Source: Bacillota bacterium | GTDB taxonomy: Bacteria; Bacillota; Clostridia; Lutisporales; Lutisporaceae | Assembly (NCBI GenBank): GCA_029553855.1 | Contig: JAKPKE010000260.1 | Span: 1-39,270, forward strand | Direction: 5' to 3' | Length of the DNA: 39,270 nucleotides | Shown here: positions 23,159 through 30,911 of the stretch, in pieces | Numbering within the stretch: the stretch's first letter is position 1 | How the letters are laid out: every line of letters starts with the position of its first letter | Translations under genes and position numbers: made by a program | Notes under the pieces: model-generated | The model's input: the letters and a program-made list of their open reading frames with translations, nothing else | Databases searched by the model: none | What the model was told of the DNA's origin: nothing

Positions 23159-25459
23159 ATGGATCTGGATAAATTGCTTGAAACAAGCGACAGATGTATA
23201 TATGATGAACCGCCGTCATGCACCTCAAACTGCCCTGTTCACATGGATGTCATTGCTTTTGTGACGGAAATGGAGAAAGGGGAGTTCGGCAAAGCTTATG
23301 CAGTGATGGAGAAAAGGATTCCTTTTGCAAGAATTATAGGAAGCATATGTGACCATCCTTGTAAAAAAGCATGTGTAAGGGCGGATTCCGGCGGAGCAAT
23401 CGAGATATCTGAACTGGAGAAGGCTGCCTTAATTTTTGGCTACTCCCCGCCTAAAAGAACCATGTCCGCAGCTAAAAATAAAGGAAGGGCAGCAGTTGTA
23501 GGCGGAGGAATCAGCGGGCTGACGGCAGCCTTTGACCTTGATAAAAAGGGCTATCGGGTTACTCTGTATGAAAAATCAGGCAGGCTGGGGGGGAGAATAT
23601 GGGACTGCGCAGGTGAAGATCTTAAAAAAGAAATAATAGAAGAAGAGCTTCAAATCATAGCAAAACAGGGGATTAATACGGAGTTAAACACTTATGTCGA
23701 TAAAAAAGGACTGGAAGAATTAATTAAGGAATATGATGCGGTATACCTGGGAACAGGGATATGGGACGAAGAACTGAAAGTCCATCCCGATACTTTTCAG
23801 GTAGGAGAAACCCCATTATTTGTCGGCGGAAGTCTGGCAAACAAAAACGATTCAGTGATATTCTCAGCAAGCTCAGGCAGAAGAGCAGCCATATCCATGG
23901 ACAGGTATATAAAGAAGATTTCAATAACTGCCTCAAGGGAAAGGGAGGGATTCTTTGAGACTCCTTTAAAATACGTGGAAGAGGATGTACAACCGGCTGC
24001 ACCCGTTAAGAAGGAATTGGCAGCATATAGCGAAGATGAGGCAATAAGAGAGGCAGGCAGATGCTTTAAGTGCAGGTGCAGAAAATGCATCGAGTCATGC
24101 AGCCATTTATCTGGTTTTGACATTTCTCCCAAAAGCTACATGAGGCAAATCAATCAAAGCGAGAGAATAATATTAGGAACCCATTATGCAAATAAGATGA
24201 TAAATTCCTGCACTATGTGCGGACTATGCAAGGTAGAATGCTTCAAGGGAATAAGCATGAAGGGTGTAATACAGGAAACAAGAGAAAGCATGGTGGCAAG
24301 AGGCAAAATGCCTGTTTCCGCCCATGATTTTGCACTGAGGGATATGCAATTCAGCAACAGCATGCGGTTTTGGATGGTGAGAAAACAACCGGAAAGTTTT
24401 CAGGAGTTGTACAAGGACACTGAAAAAACGAAGTACCTGTTTTATCCGGGATGCCAGCTGCCTGCATCATATCCGGAATATGTCATGGAAGCATACAAAT
24501 ACCTGGTTTCCAATATGAAGGGCGGAGTGGGAATTTTCCTGGGATGCTGCGGGGCTCCTGCAGATTGGGCAGGAAGGCAGGATTTAATGAAGGAAAATAT
24601 TGAAAAAATAAAGGGAATATGGGAAAATATAGGCAAGCCCACGTTTATTATGGCCTGTTCCGGCTGCTGCAGCGTATTTGAAAAATACCTCCCCGAGATT
24701 GATTTTGTTTCGGTATGGGAGATATTTGCGCAGAAGGGTTTGCCCCGGAATAACAAAATTTCAGATAAGGGCGTTTTAAGCGTGCATGATGCGTGCACGA
24801 CAAGATATAATGGGAAAATACACGACAGTATCAGAGAAATTGCTGCCTTATCAGGTTATAGCATACATGAATTGAAATATTCGAAGGAGAGAACCAAATG
24901 CTGCGGATATGGGGGCCTGGTGTATTTTGCCAACAGGGAACAGTCTGCAGCTTTTATTAGTGACAGGATCAGAGAATGCGACAATGACCTGCTGGTTTAT
25001 TGTGCCATGTGTAAGGACTTGTTTGTAAGCGGAGGTAAAAGGACTCTCCATATTTTAGATTTAATATTCGGAAATGATACGGAGAGCATTGCACTCAGAA
25101 AAATGCCCACTTTGTCGGACAGGCATAAGAACAGGGTACTGTTGAAAATAAGACTGTTAAGGGAAATGTGGGGTGAAGAACCGGATATGAATTTGGAAAA
25201 ACAAACGGGGTTAAATCTGATAATACCTGAAAATGTGCGCCTGTTAATGGAAGATAGATATATTTTACTGGAGGATATGGAAAGGGTTATAGACAATTCC
25301 CAAAAAAGCGGCGAGAGGTTTTTTAACCCGGAGGATCGCAACTTCTTGGCAAGGCTGAGACTTGACAATATAACTTATTGGGTGAGATATGAAGAAAAAG
25401 ACGATAAAATCCTTATAAACAGCATTTACAGTCACAGAATGGAAATTGTGGAGGAATAG
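23159..25459 (+). CDS. Fused FAD / Fe-S / CCG-domain electron-transfer protein
   Basis: A 766-aa fusion. Residues 13-72 are a GltD-type Fe-S segment (CTSNCPVHMDV, CDHPCKKAC). Residues 110-300 are an FAD fold (VVGGGISGLTAAFDLDKKGY). A Cys-rich dicluster segment follows (CFKCRCRKCIESC, CTMCGLCKVEC), then two HdrB/GlpC-type CCG motifs near 460 and 580 (LGCCGAPADWAG, KCCGYGG). In GltD the NADPH domain is inserted in the FAD fold; here DAVYLGTGIWDEEL runs within about 20 residues into LFVGGSL, so no second GxGxxG is visible. It is the presumed electron acceptor of the Mop enzyme. The frame opens at 23057, but the ATG at 23159, with GAGGGGGT, is the real start. Confidence 0.85.
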   Translation: MDLDKLLETSDRCIYDEPPSCTSNCPVHMDVIAFVTEMEKGEFGKAYAVMEKRIPFARIIGSICDHPCKKACVRADSGGAIEISELEKAALIFGYSPPKRTMSAAKNKGRAAVVGGGISGLTAAFDLDKKGYRVTLYEKSGRLGGRIWDCAGEDLKKEIIEEELQIIAKQGINTELNTYVDKKGLEELIKEYDAVYLGTGIWDEELKVHPDTFQVGETPLFVGGSLANKNDSVIFSASSGRRAAISMDRYIKKISITASREREGFFETPLKYVEEDVQPAAPVKKELAAYSEDEAIREAGRCFKCRCRKCIESCSHLSGFDISPKSYMRQINQSERIILGTHYANKMINSCTMCGLCKVECFKGISMKGVIQETRESMVARGKMPVSAHDFALRDMQFSNSMRFWMVRKQPESFQELYKDTEKTKYLFYPGCQLPASYPEYVMEAYKYLVSNMKGGVGIFLGCCGAPADWAGRQDLMKENIEKIKGIWENIGKPTFIMACSGCCSVFEKYLPEIDFVSVWEIFAQKGLPRNNKISDKGVLSVHDACTTRYNGKIHDSIREIAALSGYSIHELKYSKERTKCCGYGGLVYFANREQSAAFISDRIRECDNDLLVYCAMCKDLFVSGGKRTLHILDLIFGNDTESIALRKMPTLSDRHKNRVLLKIRLLREMWGEEPDMNLEKQTGLNLIIPENVRLLMEDRYILLEDMERVIDNSQKSGERFFNPEDRNFLARLRLDNITYWVRYEEKDDKILINSIYSHRMEIVEE

Positions 25460-25461
25460 AG

Positions 25462-25668
25462 ATGGATGCGGAGAATAAACAGTATATGCCGTGGATTTGC
25501 GATAAATGCAAAAAAGAGCTGATACTCCGGAAAGTTAAGGCGCGATATTTGGAAGGGAATTTTGAAGTTGAGCTGATGAAATGCCCCGTATGCAGTATGG
25601 TTTTTATAGAGGAAGACCTGGCTATGGGAAAGATGCTGGAGGTAGAAAAAGGGCTGGAGGACAAATAA
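25462..25668 (+). CDS. Small zinc-ribbon or redox protein (DVU_1557-like)
   Basis: A 68-aa protein with two CxxC pairs, ICDKCKK and KCPVCSM, separated by about 28 residues, enough to bind one zinc or iron. The tail is a charged helix. It begins 2 nt after the fused electron-transfer gene and ends 1 nt before the methyltransferase, so it is co-translated. From memory the position matches the DVU_1557 family redox protein in a similar Desulfovibrio cluster. An electron-carrier or scaffold role is inference. Confidence 0.7.
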   Translation: MDAENKQYMPWICDKCKKELILRKVKARYLEGNFEVELMKCPVCSMVFIEEDLAMGKMLEVEKGLEDK

Positions 25669-25669
25669 G

Positions 25670-26404
25670 GTGAAATGCTATAATGCATATGAGAATGGCA
25701 ATATGAAGGAAATTCTGGGCGAAACCCTAAGACCGGGCGGCTTTAGCCTGACGGATAAAAGTGTTCAATTCTGCAGACTTGAACCAAAAGATGCAGTGCT
25801 TGATTTGGGCTGCGGTATGGGGGCTACAGTCGGACATCTTTATTTGAGGTACCGTATCAAGGCTGTAGGAGTAGACCCTTCAGAAAAATTGATAGGATAT
25901 GCAAAAGAAAAATATGGATTTGCCGATTTTGTTATAGGTACCGGGGAAAACATCCCCTTTTCAGAGGATAGTTTTAATTGTGTATTTTCGGAATGTACGC
26001 TCTCCCTTATGGAAGATACTGATGCTGCACTTAAGGAAATATTCAGAGTGTTAAAAAGGGGCGGGTGGCTGGTTATTTCGGATGTCTATGCGAAAAATCC
26101 CGGACTTGTAAAAGGAATGGGCGGAATACCGTTTAATACCTCTATGAGGGGACTGCATGACCTGAAGTATTTGGAAGAACAACTGAAAATTGCGGGATTT
26201 AATATTATGCACTTTGAAGACTGCAGCGGCCTGCTGAAGTCGTTAATGGCTCAAGTAGTATTTTCTTACGGATCAATGGGCGCTTTCTGGAACAAAGTAA
26301 CGGATAATTGCGAAGATGTCTGCAAATTCCAGGAAATATTGAAGGCTTGCAAGCCGGGCTATTTCCTGATGATTACCAGGAAAGGAGATTCTGATTATGA
26401 ATGA
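25670..26404 (+). CDS. Class I SAM-dependent methyltransferase (DVU_1556-like)
   Basis: A 244-aa methyltransferase of the Methyltransf_11 type. The SAM site is DAVLDLGCGMGATVGHLYLR with the acidic GVDPSEKLIGYAKEK, then GTGENIPFSEDSFNCVFSEC and LKRGGWLVISDV. It starts at a GTG one base after the previous stop, with GGAGG 9 nt upstream; the first ATG lies 12 codons in. It overlaps the next gene by 8 nt. The substrate is unknown. Conserved placement in Mop clusters suggests a role in maturation or product handling, rather than general metabolism. Confidence 0.8.
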   Translation: MKCYNAYENGNMKEILGETLRPGGFSLTDKSVQFCRLEPKDAVLDLGCGMGATVGHLYLRYRIKAVGVDPSEKLIGYAKEKYGFADFVIGTGENIPFSEDSFNCVFSECTLSLMEDTDAALKEIFRVLKRGGWLVISDVYAKNPGLVKGMGGIPFNTSMRGLHDLKYLEEQLKIAGFNIMHFEDCSGLLKSLMAQVVFSYGSMGAFWNKVTDNCEDVCKFQEILKACKPGYFLMITRKGDSDYE

Positions 26405-26849
26405 CATGGCATTTAAACTATTCAAATTGTCCTCTTCGGGCTTTTGCTGCACGCAAATAATGCTTAAGCTGGCTCTGGACGAGGAGAAAAAGGAAAACGA
26501 GGATTTGCTCAGAGCTGTAAGAGGGTTATGCATGGGCATAGGGGGCAGACAAAAAACCTGCGGTGTACTGACAGGGGGACTGGGAATTATAGGGCTTTAT
26601 GCAGCTAAGGGGAAGGATACGGAGCATTCGAAACAGGATTATTCCGATATGGTTAAAGAGTACACGGAATGGTTTGAAAACGAGTTTGGGAGTGAGGAGT
26701 GCAAGGATATTATAGGTATTTATAACTTTGCCGGCGATGCGGGGGGCAGCGGTTATATGGTAAAGTGCGGCGACATTTTAATGAAAAGCTATGAGAAGGC
26801 AGTGGAAATATTAGCAGAGCACGGCTATGAATATGGGAGCAGAGAATAA
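26397..26849 (+). CDS. C_GCAxxG_C_C family protein
   Basis: A 150-aa protein with spaced cysteines Cys17-Cys18 (GFCCTQIML), Cys45 (LCMGIGG), Cys55 (KTCGVLTGGLGIIGL), and further ones in ECKDII and YMVKCGDI. This is the pattern of the C_GCAxxG_C_C family, which is thought to be a membrane-near or redox protein of unknown function. GAAAGGAG precedes the ATG, which overlaps the methyltransferase stop by 8 nt. From memory a DVU_1555 member sits in the matching Desulfovibrio cluster. Confidence 0.75.
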   Translation: MNDMAFKLFKLSSSGFCCTQIMLKLALDEEKKENEDLLRAVRGLCMGIGGRQKTCGVLTGGLGIIGLYAAKGKDTEHSKQDYSDMVKEYTEWFENEFGSEECKDIIGIYNFAGDAGGSGYMVKCGDILMKSYEKAVEILAEHGYEYGSRE

Positions 26850-26851
26850 TT

Positions 26852-28159
26852 ATGAAGCTGACACCCATTGAACAATGGATTATGCAAAAAACAGGCATGA
26901 AAGAAAGAAACAGAAAGGCATTGTATGCCTGGCAACTGGAGAAAATAAAGGGGACAATAGCCTATGCAAAGGAAAACAGCATTTTCTACGGTGAAAAGCT
27001 GGAAGGAGTTGAGGAGAGGTCTATATACACTCTGGAAAGCTTTCAGGACATTCCCTTTACCTTTCCGAGGGATATTGGAAGAAATCCCCTTGATTTTTTA
27101 TGTGTGCCCCAAAAAAAAGTTGCAAGAATTGTGACGTTGAGAACATCCGGTACAAGCGGCGAGGATAAAAGAATATTTTTCACCGAAGAGGATTTAGACC
27201 TTACCGTTGATTTTTTCAAGTACGGCATGAGCTGCCTAACCGATGAAAGGGATAAAGTGCTGGTCCTTCTGCCGGGCAGCGCATATGGAAGTATTGGCGA
27301 TTTGTTGAAAAAGGCGTTGGCATTGTCCCATATAGAATGTATTGTGCATGGGGTTCTCTCCGATCCGGAAAAAGCAGCCAGGTGCATTGAAGAAATGGGC
27401 ATAACATGCATTGTGGGAATCCCTATACAGGTGCTTTGCCTAAGCAGGGTTAAGAGCGGCGTTTTCAGAAACAATATAAAAAAGGTACTGTTAAGCACGG
27501 ATTATGTGCCCGATGCCATAATCAATGAATTGACACAAAAATTCGGCTGCAAAGTATTTAACCACTATGGAATGACGGAAATGGGGTATGGAGGGGGAGT
27601 AGAATGCGAGGCTTTAAGCGGATACCATATGAGGGAAGGGGATATATATTTTGAAATCGTTGACCCCGATACAGGCAAGGTTGTTGAAAACGGACAATAT
27701 GGCGAGGTTGTCTTTACTACCCTTACAAGACAGGCTATGCCGCTGATACGATACAGGACAGGGGATATCGCTTCCTTTTCTGCATCTGATTGCGCTTGTG
27801 GAACCTTTCTCAATACAATGAAAAAAGTGCTTGGAAGAATAGAAAACAGGATCCCTCTGGGGGAAAACCGGTTTTTACACCTGAGGGAATTGGATGAAAT
27901 TATTCTGCCTTTTGAAGAAATACTGGATTACAAAGCATATTTAAAAGACGGATATAAATTCGTATTGGAATTGACTGCAGAAAATGATGCCGCCTTTGAT
28001 AGGGTTAAGGGCAGGGTGATGCGGGAAATGGAGGATTTATTGTCGAATCAGCCGGGATGCAGGCCGGATGTGGCAGTTATACCGGCAGCAGAATGTGCAC
28101 CTGTAATAATCAATAGCATGATAAAAAGGAAAATTATTGATTGCCGTAAGGAGAGATGA
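26852..28159 (+). CDS. AMP-dependent CoA ligase-like protein (PaaK/DVU_1553-like)
   Basis: A 435-aa adenylate-forming enzyme related to phenylacetate-CoA ligase. The phosphate loop is LRTSGTSGEDKR (97-106 region), followed by the aromatic-box motif NHYGMTEMGYGG, and LIRYRTGDIASF in the hinge. The family activates carboxylic acids to acyl-AMP and then acyl-CoA. As the Mop enzyme makes acids from aldehydes, ligation of that acid to CoA is a natural next step, but ligation to a protein or cofactor is equally possible. It starts 2 nt after the previous stop and overlaps the next frame. Confidence 0.8.
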   Translation: MKLTPIEQWIMQKTGMKERNRKALYAWQLEKIKGTIAYAKENSIFYGEKLEGVEERSIYTLESFQDIPFTFPRDIGRNPLDFLCVPQKKVARIVTLRTSGTSGEDKRIFFTEEDLDLTVDFFKYGMSCLTDERDKVLVLLPGSAYGSIGDLLKKALALSHIECIVHGVLSDPEKAARCIEEMGITCIVGIPIQVLCLSRVKSGVFRNNIKKVLLSTDYVPDAIINELTQKFGCKVFNHYGMTEMGYGGGVECEALSGYHMREGDIYFEIVDPDTGKVVENGQYGEVVFTTLTRQAMPLIRYRTGDIASFSASDCACGTFLNTMKKVLGRIENRIPLGENRFLHLRELDEIILPFEEILDYKAYLKDGYKFVLELTAENDAAFDRVKGRVMREMEDLLSNQPGCRPDVAVIPAAECAPVIINSMIKRKIIDCRKER

Positions 28160-28161
28160 GA

Positions 28162-29220
28162 ATGAAAGATGTATATGAACTGATTAATGAACAATTGGAT
28201 AAAAAAGAAAGTTTTGTGCTGGCTACTATCCTGAAAAAGTCAGGTTCGGCACCCAGGGAAGAGGGTACAAAGATGCTGGTACGAAAGGATTTTTCAATTG
28301 GAGGAACCATAGGCGGCGGGATTTCCGAGGCCATGACGATTAAGCTTTCAGCTAAGGTATTTGACAGTGGGATGTATATTATTGAGAATTTTGTGATGTC
28401 CGGAAAAGATGCTGCAGGTCTGGGTATGGTATGCGGTGGTGATATCAGTGTGTTGCTGGAGTATGTTGACTGCAGCGATACTCAGACGGTCGATATATTC
28501 AGGAAAGCAACCGAGCTTAAGGGCTGCGATTCTGATTTTGTTATGATAACAAGATTGCCGGAAGGCCAGAAGAGAATTAAAGGGTCGGATAAGTGGATTT
28601 GCACCGAAACGGGATTCTACGGTCCGGAAAATGAAAAAATCCTGGGGATTATCAAGGGTATCAGAGAAGATTTTGGTGGAACCAGGATTCGGGAATTATT
28701 TGTTGGTAAAGAAAGGTATATGATAGAGCCGTTTTTTAACGTAGAAAGTGTTCACATATATGGGGCAGGCCATGTTGCGCAAAAACTTGCTGATTTGACA
28801 AAAAATCTGGGTTTTTATACGGTTGTCACGGACGACAGGGAAGAATTTGCAAATCGGGAAAGATTCAAAACTGCTGACGAGGTCAAGGTAATTCCTTCTT
28901 TTAACAATTTGGCAAATTATGATACAATTAACAGTAACAGCTATATTATCATTGTTACAAGAGGACATGCCTATGATAAGGATGTACTTGCCCAGATGCT
29001 CAGAACCGATGCCAAATATATAGGGATGATAGGAAGCAGAAGCAAAAGGGAATATGTATACAACGGCCTTTTAAATGAAGGATTTACTTCCGGGGATTTG
29101 GAAAGGGTATATTGTCCAATAGGCCTGAACATTCATGCCCAGACTCCTGAGGAGATTGCGGTAAGTATTGCAGCTGAATTGATCATGGTTAAAAGGGGAC
29201 CACAGAATGAAAAGCGGTAA
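28162..29220 (+). CDS. XdhC/CoxI-family molybdenum-cofactor maturation protein
   Basis: XdhC-type proteins bind the molybdenum cofactor, protect it and pass it, after sulfuration, to molybdenum hydroxylases. The N-terminal XdhC domain shows LKKSGSAPREEGTKMLV and GGTIGGGISEA. The C-terminal Rossmann domain has HIYGAGHVAQKLADL, TDDREEFAN and MIGSRSKREYVY, then CPIGLNIHAQTPEEIAVSIA. An ATG at 28156 overlaps the previous stop (ATGA), but AAGGAG (28148-28153) is better spaced for 28162 (352 aa). It overlaps the next gene by 14 nt and is the expected chaperone of the Mop enzyme. Confidence 0.9.
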   Translation: MKDVYELINEQLDKKESFVLATILKKSGSAPREEGTKMLVRKDFSIGGTIGGGISEAMTIKLSAKVFDSGMYIIENFVMSGKDAAGLGMVCGGDISVLLEYVDCSDTQTVDIFRKATELKGCDSDFVMITRLPEGQKRIKGSDKWICTETGFYGPENEKILGIIKGIREDFGGTRIRELFVGKERYMIEPFFNVESVHIYGAGHVAQKLADLTKNLGFYTVVTDDREEFANRERFKTADEVKVIPSFNNLANYDTINSNSYIIIVTRGHAYDKDVLAQMLRTDAKYIGMIGSRSKREYVYNGLLNEGFTSGDLERVYCPIGLNIHAQTPEEIAVSIAAELIMVKRGPQNEKR

Positions 29221-30313
29221 GATAGCTTCAATCCTTTTGGCCGCAGGCTATTCTTCAAGGATGTACAGCTTCAAACCCTTCTTGAAATTTGGAGAGCTTA
29301 CTGCAGTTGAAAAAGCAGTGGATACGCTTAAAAGTGCGGAAATAGAAGAAATTATCGTCGTAGTCGGGTACAGGGGCTCCGAGGTGGCAGACAAGCTGAG
29401 GGATTCAGGCGCCGTATGCCTATGGAATGAAAATTATTCCCAGGGCATGTATTCTTCGGTATTAAAAGGGGTAGAAGCACTCGATAAGGACGTTAAGGCA
29501 TTTTTTATAATGCCTGTGGACATGCCTTTGATAAAAAAACATACCATTAACCTAATAAAAAAAGAATACCTGAAATCCGGGAAAGGTATACTCTACCCGG
29601 TTTATAACGAAAAAAAGGGACACCCCCCCCTGATTGACATAAAGTACAGGCAGGCAATATTAAGCGGCTCCGGGGAGGGGGGCCTGGAAAAGATACTTTC
29701 AAGCTTTCCGGAAGATTCGGCGAATGTCTTTGTTTTTGATCCAACGGTTATAATGGATATGGATACAAAAGAGGATTATGATGCACTATCAAGCTATTAT
29801 TATCTTGGTGCTCCCAACAGAAACGAATGCTATGCAATTTTAAAAGGCTATAATGTTTCGGAAAATGTTATCAGCCATTGCGCTGAGGTAGCCAGGGTGT
29901 CCCTTGGTATTTTAGAAGGGTTGAAACGCTGCGGCTGCGCCTTGGATGCTGCAGCCTTGGAAGCAGCCGCAATGCTGCATGATATTGCAAAGGGTGAAAA
30001 GGATCACGCCATAAAAGGGGCAATGATTCTGAAAGAAATCGGATATGAAAATGTAGGGCATATAATATCGACCCATATAGATATAGATGTTGATGGAAAA
30101 GGTGAAATTACGGAGAATGAAGTACTTTATCTGGCTGATAAGTTAGTGAGCGGAACTAAAACAATGTCCCTGAAAGACAGACGGGAGCAAAGTGTGAAAG
30201 CATTTGGCGGGGATACTGAAATATTGGATAAAATCAATAAAAGATTTGATGATGCCGCAAGAATAATAAAGAAGATAGAAAAAACCACCGGGAAAGGTCT
30301 GATATATGGATAG
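29207..30313 (+). CDS. MocA/MobA-like NTP transferase fused to an HD domain (DVU_1551-like)
   Basis: The N-terminal nucleotidyltransferase (1-195) has LLAAGYSSRMYSFKPFLKF, MPVDMPLIKKH and MDMDTKEDYD. It is of the MocA type, which makes the cytosine-dinucleotide form of the cofactor used by bacterial molybdenum hydroxylases. The C-terminal part (about 205-368) is an HD domain: SHCAEVARVS, AAMLHDIAKGEKDH (His258-Asp259), HIISTHIDID and LADKLVSG. A combined transferase and phosphohydrolase could make and unmake the dinucleotide, or police pyrophosphate or nucleotide. The gene overlaps its neighbours by 14 and 8 nt. The first half is firm, the HD part clear, the joint role inferred. Confidence 0.85.
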   Translation: MKSGKIASILLAAGYSSRMYSFKPFLKFGELTAVEKAVDTLKSAEIEEIIVVVGYRGSEVADKLRDSGAVCLWNENYSQGMYSSVLKGVEALDKDVKAFFIMPVDMPLIKKHTINLIKKEYLKSGKGILYPVYNEKKGHPPLIDIKYRQAILSGSGEGGLEKILSSFPEDSANVFVFDPTVIMDMDTKEDYDALSSYYYLGAPNRNECYAILKGYNVSENVISHCAEVARVSLGILEGLKRCGCALDAAALEAAAMLHDIAKGEKDHAIKGAMILKEIGYENVGHIISTHIDIDVDGKGEITENEVLYLADKLVSGTKTMSLKDRREQSVKAFGGDTEILDKINKRFDDAARIIKKIEKTTGKGLIYG

Positions 30314-30899
30314 AAGGATATATCTTTTGAGGCATGGAGAAATTGATTGCGGCAAAGAAAAACGTTATATAGGGATTACGGATTTACCGCTGAATAACAA
30401 AGGAAGGACTCAGGCATACAGGCTTAAGGATTACTTTTCCAATATCAATATGGGGAAAGCTTTTACAAGCCCTTTGATAAGATGCATGCAGACCTCCGAG
30501 ATAATTTTAAAGGACAGAAATATTGAGATAATGCAGGTTGATGCATTAAAGGAAATCAATATGGGAGAATGGGAGTATAAGACCTTTGACTACGTAAAAA
30601 GCCGTTTTCCGCAACAGTATGAAAAACGGGGGATATATATGGACTGCTTTGTTCCGCCCGGAGGAGAGAGCTTTGAGCAGCTTCAGAAAAGGGTGATGCC
30701 GGCATTCGATGAAATTATCGGCAGCAGCAATGGGAATATACTGATCGTTGCCCATGCAGGAGTTAACAGGGTAATATTGAGCAAGCTTATGGCATTTCCT
30801 TTGAAGGATATTATGAAACTATCCCAGCCCTATGGCTGTGTGAATATACTTCATATGGACAAAACGTATCAGGTCTGGAATTGTGAAACGATGCTGTAA
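30306..30899 (+). CDS. Histidine phosphatase (phosphoglycerate mutase/CobC-like)
   Basis: A 197-aa member of the histidine phosphatase superfamily. It has LLRHGEID (catalytic His10), SPLIRCMQTSEIIL, EINMGEWEYKTFDYV and the second catalytic His in IVAHAGVNRVI. The layout is like alpha-ribazole phosphatase CobC. No cobalamin genes are near, and it sits after the nucleotidyltransferase with an 8-nt overlap, so it probably dephosphorylates an intermediate or by-product of the cofactor pathway in this operon. That role is inference. Confidence 0.85.
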   Translation: MDRRIYLLRHGEIDCGKEKRYIGITDLPLNNKGRTQAYRLKDYFSNINMGKAFTSPLIRCMQTSEIILKDRNIEIMQVDALKEINMGEWEYKTFDYVKSRFPQQYEKRGIYMDCFVPPGGESFEQLQKRVMPAFDEIIGSSNGNILIVAHAGVNRVILSKLMAFPLKDIMKLSQPYGCVNILHMDKTYQVWNCETML

Positions 30900-30911
30900 A
30901 GGAGCATACCG

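Noticed and set aside
30306-30899. Alpha-ribazole phosphatase of cobalamin synthesis
   Set aside because: The fold matches, but no cobalamin gene is near and the overlaps tie it to the molybdenum operon, so only the superfamily is claimed.
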